A stretch of 64,000 bases of DNA, from the NCBI GenBank assembly GCA_026874595.1, contig CM049320.1, positions 53,905,070 to 53,969,069 on the forward strand. Direction: 5' to 3'. The notes beneath the pieces are model-generated. The model worked only from the letters and a program-made list of their open reading frames with translations. It made no database searches and was not told the origin of the DNA. Position 1 is the first letter of the stretch. Each line of letters starts with the position of its first letter. Source of the stretch: Sipunculus nudus. Taxonomy: Eukaryota; Annelida; Sipuncula; Golfingiida; Sipunculidae. Positions 1 to 11,895 of this stretch are shown in pieces. The position numbers and the translations under genes were made by a program.

Positions 1-150
1 AGTGTTTTTTCTGTCATAAGTTAGGCCATATAGCTAGAGACTGTAGGTCGAAACAGCAGGTTCGACATCAAAGAGCAGCTGCAGCTCAGTCGTTTCCTGG
101 AAATAGAGACAATGGTTCAAATAGCAACTTTCAAGATAAGAGAAAATGTT
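1..150 (+). pseudogene. gag nucleocapsid fragment with one CCHC zinc knuckle
   Basis: Frame 3 reads a C-x2-C-x4-H-x4-C knuckle at 3-44 (CFFCHKLGHIARDC), then a basic, Q/N-rich tail that stops at 148-150. In LTR elements this domain binds genomic RNA during particle assembly. The same frame continues after the stop and, past another stop at 315-317, enters the protease. Gag and protease were therefore probably one reading frame in the parent element. The capsid part is outside the window. Confidence 0.75.
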
Positions 151-341
151 AGCCCACAGACTCAGAAGGGCAGACTGAGGTACAGTCAGGAGCAGGATGT
201 CAGGTAGCAGGGCAGTATGACAGGGTACTGCAAGAATGCATGACGGATGATGGGCTTAAGTTAGCCAATGGGGAGGTAGTTCCTATTGAAATTGGTGCTT
301 GTAATAAGCACAGTTAGCTGACCAGTACACATAATTTACCA

Positions 342-768
342 GTGACAGAGGGTTACTTAAATGGGGTCAAGGTCAGTGTGTTGAGAGATTCAGGGTGCAG
401 TAGTGCTGCAGTCCGTAGGGACTTGATCAGTCCCACACAGTTGACAGGTCAGGTGCATATCTGTACATTATTTGACAGTTCCCTGCGCCATTTTCCTATT
501 GCTAAAATAGAGGTTGACACCTTATTATACAGGTGAGTTAGAGGCGATGGTAGTGGCAAAACCTATTTGTGATTTAATAATCGGGAATATCCCAGGTGCT
601 AAAGATCCGCAGGCCTCTAAGTGTATAGCCAAGCCAAAGGTGCATAAGGCACTAATTAGTGAGGTAGGACAAGATGAGTCAAATGAGATCAATGAAGTGG
701 TAAAATCCAAGGTCGAGGAAAAGCCGAAGCAATTAAAGCAGTTATCCTGGATTCAGGAGAGGAAATGA
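342..768 (+). pseudogene. Retropepsin-like aspartic protease, frameshifted
   Basis: The catalytic loop reads LRDSGCSS, with the Asp at about 387-389, the D-S-G form of the retropepsin triad. A flap or C-terminal motif reading DLIIGNIPGA follows after a shift from frame 3 to frame 1 near 514-536. In an intact element this enzyme processes the Gag-Pol polyprotein. A Lys/Glu-rich linker follows to 768. The catalytic Asp survives but the frame does not, so this is a relic. Confidence 0.7.
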
Positions 769-909
769 TAGCAGTAGCAACTAGGGCTCAAGCCAAGAAG
801 GCTGAGCGAGATGTTAAGCCACTCACTGTGGCAAGAGAACCTGATGTTGGGTCAGTTAGTTCGGCAGAGCTGAAAAAAAGAGCAGAAAAATGATGCGTCC
901 TTAGAACAA

Positions 910-2256
910 GTGCAGGCATATGCAAGAGAGGGTGATCAATTATATACAAAGGGCCAGCATATGTATAAGTATGAAATTAGAGATGATGTTCTCTACCGTA
1001 TATATTCGGAGCCTAGAGGGAATTGTGCAGTAGAGGTGAAACAGGTAGTGGTACCCAGGAAGTATAGGAGTCAGGTTATGGGCCTAGCTCATGCTTCCAT
1101 TGTCGGAGGCCATTTGGGTATCAGGAAGACAATTGATAGGATAACTTCGAGTTTCCATTGGCCTGGTATCACTGCTGATGTGACACGCTACTGTAAGTCG
1201 TGTGGCATATGCCAAAAGACAGTTCCCAAGGGAAAGGTGCCCAAGGTGCCACTAGGTGAGATGCCTATTATCGATTTCCCATTCTCCCGTGTTGCAATAG
1301 ACCTGATCGGACCGGTCCAGCCCGTGTCCGATACAGGTAATCGGTACATACTAACGTTAGTTGACTACTGTACAAGGTACCCAGAGGCTATTGCACTGCC
1401 GAAAATTGAGACAGAGAGAGTAGCAGAAGCACTGTTAGAAATATTCAGTAGAGTGGGATTCCCATCAGAAATTCTAAGTGACAGGGGTACTCAATTTACA
1501 TCAGAGCTGATGCAGGAAGTCAGTAGGTTGGTTGGATGTAAACAACTGTTCACAACCCCCTACAACCCTAAGTGTAATGGGCTATGTGAAAGAGTTAATG
1601 GAGTTCTTAAGTCAATGTTAAAGAAAATGTGCCAAGAAAGGCACGCGATTGGGACCGTTTTCTGCCAGCGGTTTTGTTTGCCTATCGTGAAGTTCCCGAA
1701 GCAAGTACAGGATTTTCTCCATTTGAGATGATTTATGGCAGGACTGTTAGGGGCCCTATGCAAATTTTGAAGGAGCTGTGGACAGCCGCAGAAACTCCAG
1801 AGACTAGAAACACATATCAGTATGTGTTTTAGAAATAAATTAGAGGAAACTTGCAAGTTAGCTAGAGAGAGTCTATATGAGGCACAAGGGGTGTATAAAC
1901 ACCGCTATGACAAAAAGACAAAGGACAGGAAATTTCAAGTAGGACAAGAGGTCTTGGTGTTATTGCATATCAACCACAATAAACTGTTATTGCAGTGGAT
2001 AGGTACTTTTGAGGTAATTGAAGTGGTCAATGAACGTGACTACAAAGTGAAGGTCCAGGGCAAGACTAAGGTCTATCATGCAAATTTGCTCAAACGTTAC
2101 TTTGAGCCAGTCGGTGCTACAGCAGGGGCATGCCAGGTAGAGGTAGTTGAGGCAGGGTCAGCTGTGATTGAACCAGAATATGATTCAGATGGAGTAGTTG
2201 ATGATGAGAATTTGTTAGATTTATTGCCTCCTGTGTCAAAGCAAGGAGACATATAA
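910..2256 (+). pseudogene. Integrase (HHCC, DDE core and C-terminal domain), frameshifted
   Basis: Counting from the Met at 910, the zinc-binding domain has H61, H68, C95 and C98. The catalytic triad is D131, D191 and E227, with exactly 35 residues between the last two, the D,D-35-E pattern of retroviral and gypsy integrases. The protein leaves frame 1 near 1640-1720, continues in frame 3 to about 1832 and returns to frame 1 from about 1822 to 2256. The last part contains a GPY/F-like stretch (QWIGTFEV). All catalytic residues are kept, but at least two frameshifts disable the copy. It lies upstream of the reverse transcriptase, which is the diagnostic oddity of this element. Confidence 0.88.
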
Positions 2257-2269
2257 AGATGTCCATTTA

Positions 2270-3656
2270 AACCCGAATCTTAGTTCAGAACAAAGGGCTG
2301 AGGTTATAGGATTGCTGAGAGAATTCTCAGACATATTCACTGAGAGACCAGATGAGACTAGCTTGCGTGAACATGAAATAGTGACAACTACGAAGGAGCC
2401 TATAAGGACAAAGCCATATCCAGTCCCATACTCAGTGCGTTAGAGCATAGAAAGGGAGGTCACTAATATGTAAGCTATGGGTGTGATTGAGCCATCCAAT
2501 TCCTCATATAATTCTCCAGTCGTATTGGTAAAGAAAAAGGATCAAACCAATCGATTCTGTATAGACTTCCGGCGAATCAATGCCATAACAAAATTTGATG
2601 CAGAACCTATGCCCAATGCTGATGATATCATGGCAAAAGTCTATGGAGATCAGGTTTTCACAAAGATATATTTGAGCAAAGGTTATTGGCAGATTCCAGT
2701 AGCTAAGAATAGCAGAGATATCACAGCATTTTCTACTCCACAAGGAAGTTTTCAATTTTGTAAAATGCCTTTTGGCTTGTTCGACAGTGCCGCAACATTC
2801 AACCGTATGATGCGTAAGATGTTAAAGGGAGTCAACAATGTAGACAGTTTTGTTGATGACGTTCTAGGTCATACTACTACATGGAGAGAGCATATGACAA
2901 TGCTAAGAGATCTTTTCCAGCATATTAGAGACGCAGGCTTGACAGCAAGACCTACTAAGTGTTTTGTAGGATATGGGTCAATAAACTTTGTTGGTCATGA
3001 AGTAGGTAATTGTCAAATCAAGATGGAGGTTGAAAAGCTTGACAAAATTAGAGATGCTCCGCGACCCAATACCAAACGTCAGGTTAGGTCATTTTTTGGT
3101 TTGGCAGGATATTACAGGAAGTTTATTCCAAACTTCGCGAAGGTAGCTGTAGCATTAACAGATCTGACTAAGAAGGACCAGCCAAATACTGTTCGTTGGG
3201 GAGAAGCACAAGAACGTTCATTTCAGACATTAAAGTCATTGCTTACCCAAGCTCCAATTCTCAGACTACCAGATTTTGATAGGCCATTTATTGTCCAGGC
3301 TGACGCGTCAGACACAGGTGTTGGAGCGGTATTGCTTCAAGAGTATGATGATGAGAAATTTCCTGTGGCATACGTGAGCAAAAAGCTGCTACCTAGAGAA
3401 AGAAATTATTCAGTCATAGAAAGAGAATGTTTGGCTCTGGTGTTTGCAGTGAAGAAATTTCAAAATTATCTCTATGGCAAAGATTTCACAATACAGACTG
3501 ACCACCAACCACTTGCCTTATACAGAAGAGTAAAGCAGAAAACAGTCGCATTATGCGATGGGCATTGTTTCTGCAGGCTTACAGATTTAAGATACAGGCT
3601 ATAAAGGGATCTGAGAATGTAGGAGCGGACTACTTGGAGGACAGACTTAAAATGTG
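2270..3656 (+). pseudogene. Reverse transcriptase and RNase H, with stops, a frameshift and a lost catalytic Asp
   Basis: The longest open stretch is 2477-3604. Motifs seen are VVLVKKKD, FCIDFRRIN, KMPFGL, FVDD (D127 and D128 from the Met at 2477), FFGLAGYYRKFIPNF and the RNase H blocks QADASDTGVGAVL, ERECLAL and TDHQPL. These are typical of Ty3/gypsy. In motif A the usual LDLSKGYWQ reads IYLSKGYWQ, so the first catalytic Asp is Tyr (codon 2669-2671). Stops interrupt the N-terminal extension near 2443 and 2471, and a frameshift near 3540 moves the end of RNase H into another frame, which runs to about 3656. No env-like ORF follows. Confidence 0.9.
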
Positions 3657-3928
3657 AATGGCAGGATTAGAATAACATGAATTGGGATCATTAAGTATTA
3701 TCATTACTACTAAGCATTAAGTATTGTGGGTGTCATATGCCAGAGAATGCTTATGGCAAGATATTTTTGTGTAATCTGATTTGTGATTATATGGTCATAT
3801 ATTGTAAAAGATATGTTTGTAGCATGTAAAATGTTCATGTAAATATGTATCACTGATGTTTAATGAGAAGAAATGTAAACAAAACCTTAAATGGGAATAA
3901 ATTAGAAAATATGTAGAAATATTTACTT

Positions 3929-3939
3929 AAGTGGGGGCG
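3929..3939 (+). promoter_or_regulatory. Polypurine tract of the LTR element
   Basis: AAGTGGGGGCG lies directly before the TGTTGTCAAG that starts the LTR. A purine run next to the 3' LTR primes plus-strand DNA synthesis in LTR elements. One C interrupts it. Confidence 0.6.
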
Positions 3940-4957
3940 TGTTGTCAAGAAATCCTTTATTTGTCATAGTTAAGGTCTTTCAAGAGATCATCTGTTTAAT
4001 ATATTAAGGTGTTATTGAAGAAAATCATTAACTTGTTATTACTTTAAGAAACATGGTACTTCTTGTATAATTGACCTTGGGTCAAGATCAGTATGCAGTA
4101 CACTGGGTTCTTTAATGTGACAAATGTGTATAACAGCCAGCAAGCTTTGTTTACGTGTTCAGCGGAGACACAGAGTCAAGGGTTAAACTTGCCCTGGGAC
4201 GGTGCTGTCCGTCCAAGTACAGGCAGGTCAGACAATGGACAAGTGGGTGTAGCCTTGAAGTGTCGGGGACAGCATGAGTGTCTTCAGTACTTGCTAGATT
4301 GTAAAAGAGAGAAGGTGGTTCCAGACAAGCATAAGAAATAATATAATACCGGTGACCGCAAGTTACTGTAGGCATCAAAATGGAATACCGGACTTTGTAA
4401 AATACCTGGGAATAAGAAGAAGTATGATGATATAGTGGAACCTTGTGCTATTTTTATATGAAACATTGATCAGCCCAGGTTTATAGACTTAACATAAGAA
4501 TTATGCATAACAGCGTGGCTAGCCATGAAGATTCAGTGTACACAAAAACTCTACTTTGATAATAAGGGAAGTGACAATTAAGTGAAGAAAAAGTGAACTT
4601 GAACGATATTCGTGACGTGTGCATTAAAGGAACTTATTAAAGAAGATCAACCAAGAGGAAAGACATTATTTGTTTGAATGGACTTTGTATTGTTTTATTT
4701 GGACGATTACAAATCGTAAGTAGAACCCATTGATATTGTTTGATTGATTATTGGTATAATGATTTGTTTTGTGTGTCTCATGTGATGTTGGAGTTGGCAT
4801 AATTAAATAATGTATTATTGTTATATTTTTATATAAATAGTTAGATTTGTACATTGGATTTGTTTGTTATTTATCATCCTTGATCGCTTCGAAAGACATA
4901 GTCACTTAAATAAACAATGAACTTAAAATTATCTTATATACTCACATATTTGTGACA
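3940..4957 (+). repeat. Probable 3' LTR
   Basis: It begins TGTTGTCAAG just after the purine tract and probably ends TTTGTGACA, keeping the TG...CA ends of LTRs. An AATAAA signal sits at 4909-4914 near the 3' end. Length is about 1018 bp. The 5' LTR is off-window, so neither LTR identity nor a target duplication can be checked, and the right boundary is inferred. Short ORFs inside look non-coding. Confidence 0.6.
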
Positions 4958-5054
4958 CTGTCCTAAAATGATTAGTACTTAATTGGTTGCCGATTATTAC
5001 GAGCTATATTTAATCGGTGACGACAAAAGAGTGTTTTTCTGGTTTCTCTTTAGT

Positions 5055-5086
<32 letters not shown>

Positions 5087-5148
5087 TATTTATTATAAAG
5101 GCATTAATATATATATATATATTAAATGTTATTTTTTGTATGTTGCTC

Positions 5149-5201
<53 letters not shown>
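5055..5201. repeat. Interrupted TA microsatellites
   Basis: Three TA runs (about 5055-5083, 5108-5122 and 5152-5201) are separated by short AT-rich sequence. Apparent ORFs here are poly-Ile/Tyr artefacts. Confidence 0.9.
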
Positions 5202-5204
<3 letters not shown>

Positions 5205-6187
5205 TACAAAATAATACACATGTCCATACTAAAACTCAAATGCCAAAAAAAAAACAATAAGGAAAATACCAGATTACATTGAATGTAAAACACAAGAAAA
5301 GGTCCTATTTTTATACAGACAAAGATACCTATCCCTTCCAGTGTGGTTTTAGGCAGTAGGTCTATATAGCAAATGTGATGTCATATGGGGACAGAGTGAT
5401 TATAATTGGAAATGTGTTATGAGTAAGAGGGGGTGGTTCTTGCACGAAATAAAATGCGGAAATATGTACTATCTGACACTATAATCAGACATGTTGGTGC
5501 AGTGCGTGTGGTTTGTAACAGGAGCACGCGACCACAGAGCTGAGAGTCGGGGAACAAACAGGATATATAGGAGAAGGGGACATTTCCAGTGCTGCATCAT
5601 CTTACTGTGAATGCTACCAGCACGCAACGCAGCAGATGAACAGAGGTTTTAATCAGAACAGAACCAGCATCAAATTTGGAGAAATTGTATAGGGAAAATT
5701 ATTCATTGTTACCACTGACGACTCTGAGCAACTTGTCATAACACATTATCAAATACGAGGACTGGAACTTAATGCAGCTGCTCGCTCCGTAACCTGATAA
5801 CAGAGAGCTGATTACGCTCACAGCGCTCTGTGGAACATCTCAGCAACTGTAAACATTCACAGCAACTTCTTATCAGAAGGTTAGTGATCGTTCGGACAGC
5901 ATCCTATGTGCACCTGATAAAATCACATCTAATTGAACCATTGTTGGGTGAGCGCGGGTGAGGGGGTGGGAGGGTGACTTATTGTAAGTTTTTTTTCCAA
6001 ATTTGCCTAGATCTATTCGGATCTACTTCATATATGATGAATTTTTTATTTTACAAATCCATTAACTCGGTCTAAGTTACTTGCATGCAGACAATAGTGT
6101 ACTCATGAACAGGAAAGCCCCCGCCCTGCCCTTCCCAACCCCAATCCCATCGGATCTATAGCCTACCCGATGACGCGCATACACAAA

Positions 6188-6190
<3 letters not shown>
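5202..6190. other. Non-coding stretch, nothing recognised
   Basis: No convincing ORF, RNA gene or element ends. The stretch is less AT-rich than its neighbours around 5460-5900, where a T/G-mixed segment holds no coding frame. Confidence 0.5.

Positions 6191-6191
<1 letters not shown>

Positions 6192-6224
<33 letters not shown>
6192..6224. repeat. GA microsatellite
   Basis: An uninterrupted run of about 16 AG units. Confidence 0.95.
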
Positions 6225-6228
<4 letters not shown>

Positions 6229-6951
6229 TATTTAGCACTGCCACCGGCAGATTGAGATCTGAGCTTACATAAACAGTTAATGTTGATAAAAATATTATAT
6301 TTATCCCTGATGTTGCAATAAACCGGCTGTTGTTCACTAGTAAAAAAAACTTAGAGTGTTTTGATCCAAATGTATGGATAATTGTAACTGATCAACGGAT
6401 AAAAAGGGGAATACGAGATATTTTGCAAACTTGCCATTTGACCCTATGGTTTTAGTCGTATATTTTGTACGAAACAAACGTTTTTCGGTAAGCAAACTTT
6501 CAGCTGAAATGTGCGGGGCAGAGAGTTGAATGAACGGACTAGCTGCTATATTTTCATCGCAAGACACAGAAAACACACTTTGGGGAAAATGCGAAAGAAA
6601 GGGCATTTGGGTTCGCCTGGTTTTATACGATAATGTTTATTCTGGAACATCTTCAATGTGTGCGGTTCATGTCGTTCGGTTACGACATCTTCAACATATA
6701 AAGGAGAATGAATCGAGCAAGTGAAGGAGCATGTCTGGTTTCCCGCTTGTTTTGATACTTGTCGTCTGCTGAGCGGTTTCAGCTGGTGGCCAAATGGACG
6801 CACATACTGAAACTGGACCTCCGTCCCTCCACCCTCAATGTTTATAAATAACAGTCGGACATATAACAAACAGTTACTCATAATACAAATGGTATAAGGC
6901 TGATCTTCAAGGAATCTAGCAGCCTCCTTCAAAGTTTCAGGTAAAATATAA

Positions 6952-6952
<1 letters not shown>

Positions 6953-7017
<65 letters not shown>

Positions 7018-7036
7018 AAATATATATATATATAAA
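6953..7036. repeat. Compound TC/TA microsatellite
   Basis: A TC run (6953-6973) passes directly into TA repeats broken by short AAA and TTT interruptions. Confidence 0.95.
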
Positions 7037-7383
7037 TATGTGTGTATTAAAAAATATATACACGAGCGAATACCTGTAGGCTGTAATTTTATATGTATGT
7101 ATACGTATATATGTTACAGTCAATATGTAATATCAGTCCATTTGTAAATTTACAAAATGCCTGATTTATAAAATGACTGAATTTTTCAGGCATTTGACAA
7201 ATTGACTGCAATACTAGTAAGTTTATTTGTTTAATTGTGGGTATAAAATCTATGTATATTTAATGAGGTCAGAGTTCTCCAGACTTATGTGTCGCCCTGT
7301 TAATGACTGATATGGAATTTGTTGGAATTTAATTGAGCTCATTCCATACATGCATAATTCAGTCGTATAGGCCTATGTTGAAA

Positions 7384-7697
7384 ATGAAACCCGGAGGGGG
7401 GCACTATCTGAGGAAAAATGATGATATTATCACCAAGTTCGGGGATAATACCTTGGTGACAATTTATTTATGTTATATGGATTGTACAACTAGTTATAAT
7501 AACTAATACAAGGTACTCTCCATTGCTCGGAGGTTGGGTCTAGGTAGTCGGTATAAGTGTGGAGAAACCGGAGAAAATCATTTATCCGCCTTCAACGGGC
7601 CAATTAAACAACCCACTCTCATAGCCACGCCGGGAATCGCACCCGGGTCGCCAGCAGAGAGGGCCGAGCGTTCCACCACTTAGCTGTCCAGGCCCCC
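7384..7697 (-). mobile_element. tRNA-derived SINE
   Basis: Read on the minus strand, the head at 7697-7600 has an A box like CAGCTAAGTGG (7686-7676) and a B box GGTGCGATTCC (7643-7633), the internal RNA polymerase III promoter of a tRNA. The body then runs leftward through a segment rich in TTTCTCC and ends in an AT-rich ATAACATAAATAAA-type tail near 7465, followed by about 80 bp of uncertain affiliation. The body is clearly related to the plus-strand copy at 56480-56722. No clean target duplication was found. Confidence 0.75.
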
Positions 7698-7714
7698 TTA
7701 TGATGATGATGATG

Positions 7715-7760
<46 letters not shown>

Positions 7761-7881
7761 TGTATAACCTGGAGGTACTAACTTTATTAACATAAGTTCA
7801 TAAACAAGTTAGTCTATCTAAAATGCGTCATTTTTCTCTTTACATATACACTTCTGTTACAGACTTACAAGGCTATTCCAT

Positions 7882-7919
<38 letters not shown>

Positions 7920-8033
7920 TATATTATATATATATAGCTATGACAACATGACACTCGGAAATAAACTGATAGAGCCTGGACCCATCGTCTTCAGTTCATC
8001 TAAAATCGCGACGTTTGGGGTGACAAGCTGTCG

Positions 8034-8092
<59 letters not shown>
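7715..8092. repeat. Cluster of three TA microsatellites
   Basis: TA/AT runs lie at about 7715-7758, 7884-7934 and 8036-8092, separated by unique AT-rich sequence. Confidence 0.9.
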
Positions 8093-8095
<3 letters not shown>

Positions 8096-9060
8096 CAAAA
8101 TCATATAAATGAGCAATATTTCGCGGATATACGTATATATGCAAATACGCGCATATGGAAACAGCTTAATCAGATAAAATTATTGTATATTCCTTCATGC
8201 AGCCATAGAGAATACACGCTCAGCTTTATATATTTGTATAAGATAAACAATATTAATCTGTGTCAGGGAAAACCAAGTATTCACGTGACTCCGCCAGCTG
8301 CAAATGACAAACTATACCGCAAATTCTAAGAAGCATGATAAAAAAGGAAAATTTCGGAAATATGTCATTATTACATATACTATAGTCTGGAGCTGTGCTT
8401 TATAATCTATATCCGCGTTGCATATCACGAGAGAATAAAATAAAGCAAATGGAGGCATCTTCCTAAGAATCCTAAAGAGTTGAAAATTAATCTCTCTTAC
8501 ATTTCATAAAATAACTTTGTTATTGTTTGAAATGATTTCAAAATTATATTTAGCTATATTATGAATATTCATAAATTATAACTCTACATGCTTTTCGTTT
8601 TCATCAACAATTTAATGGAAGTTTATGTGCCTGGAAGTGATGTAGCATAAATTGCGGCCGAATTTCTCAGTACATGTATATGCAAACAATATATGCCATA
8701 TGATAACATGTATAATACTTAATTCTTGTATAGAAATATGAAAAGGAGCCGGTCTTACAGTCTTTTTCTTATATCTGAAGACACTACATTTATTACAAAG
8801 ATTTTCTCTCTTGAGGATATTTTAATTTTTACACAATTCTTCAATTCAAGTTTTACATTATATTCAATATCTTGTGCTTAAATCTGACATTTACAAGGTT
8901 AAAAAACCTTGCTCCATCTTGAATTGCGCCATATATATATTTTAACCTCAATTGCATTCTGTTAAATCAAATGAGATTATTTGTTTTCTTTATTTCATTG
9001 TTTTGTATGTTTAGTTCGTGTGCTAGTGTACATATTTATATGAGTAATTTAAGAAAGATA
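8093..9060. other. AT-rich non-coding stretch
   Basis: No supported gene. It could include the 5' leader or ORF1 remains of the LINE that follows. A 49-codon ORF at 9063-9212 just upstream of the LINE endonuclease is unassigned. Confidence 0.4.
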
Positions 9061-9229
9061 CAATGCAAGAGTATTTGGAACAGTTATATATGGAATCATT
9101 GAGGTATAATTGGTCTGATGGTGGTTATCGTGAATCCGAAAGAGAGTTACATATTCAACGAAGAAATGTCACCGGGAACTGGTTATTTATGGGGAACATC
9201 AATAAAACTGTACTCTTTTGTCATTATTA

Positions 9230-9988
9230 ATGGCTGATTTTTTCTGTAATTACACTTAACGTTAGAGGACTTAAGTAAAATAATAACAGAATGAGTATTT
9301 TGAACTGGTTATCAGAAAAATTTGGTACCAAAAGCATAATATACCTACAAGAGGCACATTGCACTCCTAATATAGAGACATCGTGGAGGAAGGATTGGCC
9401 AGGTTCTATGTACTTTGCACATGGAACAAATATGTCTAAGGGAGCTATAACATTAATTGGGAAGGATTTAGATATTTGTGTGAACATCAGTCAGGTTGAC
9501 CCAAAAGGTCGATATATAATCCTGAGAGCATCTGCGCAAGAAAAAGATTTCTTATTCATAAATACTTACATGCCAAATACTGAAACTGACCAGGTAACTC
9601 CTACACATTCACGATGTACTAAATAGTTTACACTTGGACCAAAATACTCAAGTAATTTGGGGTGGCGATTTTAATATATGTCTATCAAATATGGATGCAG
9701 ATGAAGAGCACTACCAGCGGAAAGATAAATCTGTGAATTTAATAAAAAATAATGTCTGATTTTGATTTAATAGATCTCTGGAGAATAAGAAATCCAAACT
9801 GCAGACGGTATACATTGCGTTCGAAAACCCATTGTAAGCAACGTAGACTTGATATGTTATTGGTTGTAAACGAACTGAATACTCACGTTACAACTTTGGA
9901 TATTGCTCCTGCTATATTTACTGACCACTCAGCTGTAATGTTAAAGGTAAATTATTTACCTGATGATACACATGGCCCGTCATATTAG
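9230..9988 (+). pseudogene. LINE ORF2 endonuclease domain
   Basis: Motifs in order are TLNVRGLK (about 9252), IIYLQEAHC (catalytic Glu region, 9340-9365), FINTYMPN (about 9555), WGGDFNI (9658-9680, a different frame), LWRIRNP, and FTDHSAV (about 9918-9938, containing the catalytic Asp-His). This is an apurinic/apyrimidinic-like endonuclease, which nicks target DNA to start target-primed reverse transcription. A stop follows TLNVRGLK, and at least three frame changes occur. The ATG at 9230 followed by a T-run frameshift would fit an ancestral start. Confidence 0.85.
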
Positions 9989-10404
9989 AAACTGAATACA
10001 TCTTTATTAAACGATCCTGAATATGTGCTACTAATAAAAGAATCTATTGTCTCCTTGAGGAGGACTGTACAGAAAAAAATGGATGAAAAATCGTGGTGGG
10101 ATTTTTTTAAAATTTAAAATAAAAGAATTTTCAATTAAATTTGCAAAACAAAAAAAGAAAAGAGAAAAAGAGCAGGCAAAACTTCTTGAACAAGAAATAA
10201 AATTAGCCGAAGAGAACTTGACTATGTAAATAGGATTAATATTATACGACAAAAAACGGCAGGAATCAGAACGGCACTACAACAAAATAATAGAGGGTTT
10301 GATTGTAAGGTCAAGAGTTCAGTGGTTCGAAGAAGGCGAATGCTCTATGTAATTTTTCTTTAATTTAGAAAAAAAAGAATAAACGTAAATAAAACATTAA
10401 AAAG

Positions 10405-11560
10405 TTGATTATTGATGGAAAGGAAATTACAAACCCTCGTGAAATAATGGGAGCTATAAAATCTTATTTCGAGGGAAAATATTTAAAGAAAACAGATGTA
10501 ACAGAAACAGATTGCTGTAATTTTTTAACACAGCTATCTATACCTGTCCTGTCAGAGGAGGATATAAATATATGTGATGGATTTATAGAAAAGTCTGATA
10601 TTTTAAGGGCACTCAAAGAAATGAAAAATAATAAAACCCCGGAAATGATGGTCTGCCTAAAGAAGTTTATATAACTTTCTTTGATGTCATAGGTGATGAT
10701 TTTACCAACTGCTTGAATAAATGTTTTATAGATGGTGTCTTGACAACAAGTCAACGTCAAGCAGTGATAAAATTGATTGAGAAACCTGGAAAGGACAATA
10801 CAGTTTTAACCTCATGGCGGCCAATAAGTTTACTTAATGAAGAAGTAAAAGTTATTAGCAAAATATTAGTGAGCCGTCTGCAGAAATTATTACCAAAATT
10901 AATATCAAATGAACAAACGGCTTTCATCAAAGGCAGACGACTATCGGATACTTGTTCACTGATAAGAGATATTCTGGATTACTGTGATATAGAAGAAAAA
11001 AATATATATATTATTCTTAATAGACTTTGCTGCAGCTTTTGATACAATCGACTATGAATTTATGTTTGCAACTTTGAAAAAATATGGGTTTGGTGATGCA
11101 TTTCTCAGATGGATTAAGCTATTACATACAAATTTGGAAAGTTGTGTTATAAATAACGGGTATACCACTGGCTACTTTGGGTTGAATAGGGGTACAAGAC
11201 AAGGGGACCCGCTGGCTCCATATTTATTTATTTTGGTTATTGAAACTTTAGCGTTGCTGGTGCGACAATCGAAAAAAGTAAACGGCATTTGTATACATGG
11301 TGTTGAGATAAAGCAGTGCATGTTCGCTGACGACACCACATATTTTCTCAGAGACTTATACTCAATGGAGTATTTAAAAACACATTTGGATGATTTTGCT
11401 ACATATTCGTCGATAATTGTTAATTATAAAAAAAAATGAGGCAGCGTGGTTGGGAAGAACATCCGGAAAAACAGAATTTCAAGGAGACATACAATGGATT
11501 AATTTAGAGAAAGATGCAATAAAAAATATAAGGTATATGGTACACATATGATAAGAAACT
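10405..11560 (+). pseudogene. LINE ORF2 reverse transcriptase domain
   Basis: Pieces read as a thumb/linker (10405-10674), fingers with SWRPISLLN and QTAFIKGRRL (10713-11040), FAAAFDTID with the first catalytic Asp (about 11024-11052, frame change), RGTRQGDPLAPYLF (11190-11228) and the FADD box (11326-11337). After an A-run frameshift near 11430 the frame continues with WLGRTSGK. All three catalytic Asp residues are still legible, unlike in the gypsy-type copy to the left. Frameshifts and stops prevent expression. Confidence 0.9.
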
Positions 11561-11895
11561 TTCATATATTCTTAACTTTGATAATGTTTTTGAAAACATG
11601 AAGAAAATCCTGAATTTATGGCGGCAAAGGTCGTTGTCAATTTATGGTAGAAATACAGTTTTCAAGTCTATATATGTGTCAAAGATTCTATATGTTCTAT
11701 ACATAAAGGAGCCTCCTAATGGATTTATTAAGAAGGTGAAAAATTTTATGACTGAAGAAAACCGAAAATAAGATATGATGTACTAATCAGTGATCGAAAA
11801 GAAGGAGGAATAAATCTCCCAGATATAGAAACAATTAGAGAGAGTCAGAGAATAATGTTGATTATACGATTGAAAATCATGTAAGCTACTAATAA

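Larger units (their letters stand above)
1..4957 (+). mobile_element. Degenerate Ty3/gypsy LTR retrotransposon, Gmr1-like gene order, 3' portion
   Basis: Order read along the plus strand: gag zinc knuckle, aspartic protease, integrase, reverse transcriptase, RNase H, purine-rich tract, LTR. Ordinary Ty3/gypsy elements carry integrase after RNase H. Integrase before reverse transcriptase is the Ty1/copia order and, among Ty3/gypsy-like elements, marks the Gmr1-like group. The RT and RNase H sequence is clearly gypsy-like, so Gmr1-like fits best. The 5' LTR and most of gag lie outside the window. Several stops and frameshifts show that this copy cannot make intact proteins. Confidence 0.85.

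Noticed and set aside
3932-3939. Reading the whole 1-4957 region as two unrelated nested elements
   Set aside because: Spacing and strand of gag, protease, integrase and RT are continuous and match a known Gmr1-like order, so one element is simpler.
4093-4341. 82-codon ORF in the proposed LTR
   Set aside because: No domain or conserved motif, and it sits inside the LTR boundaries.
4983-5282. ORFs of poly-Ile/Tyr (also at 23910, 30360 and 40097)
   Set aside because: They are translations of TA microsatellites.
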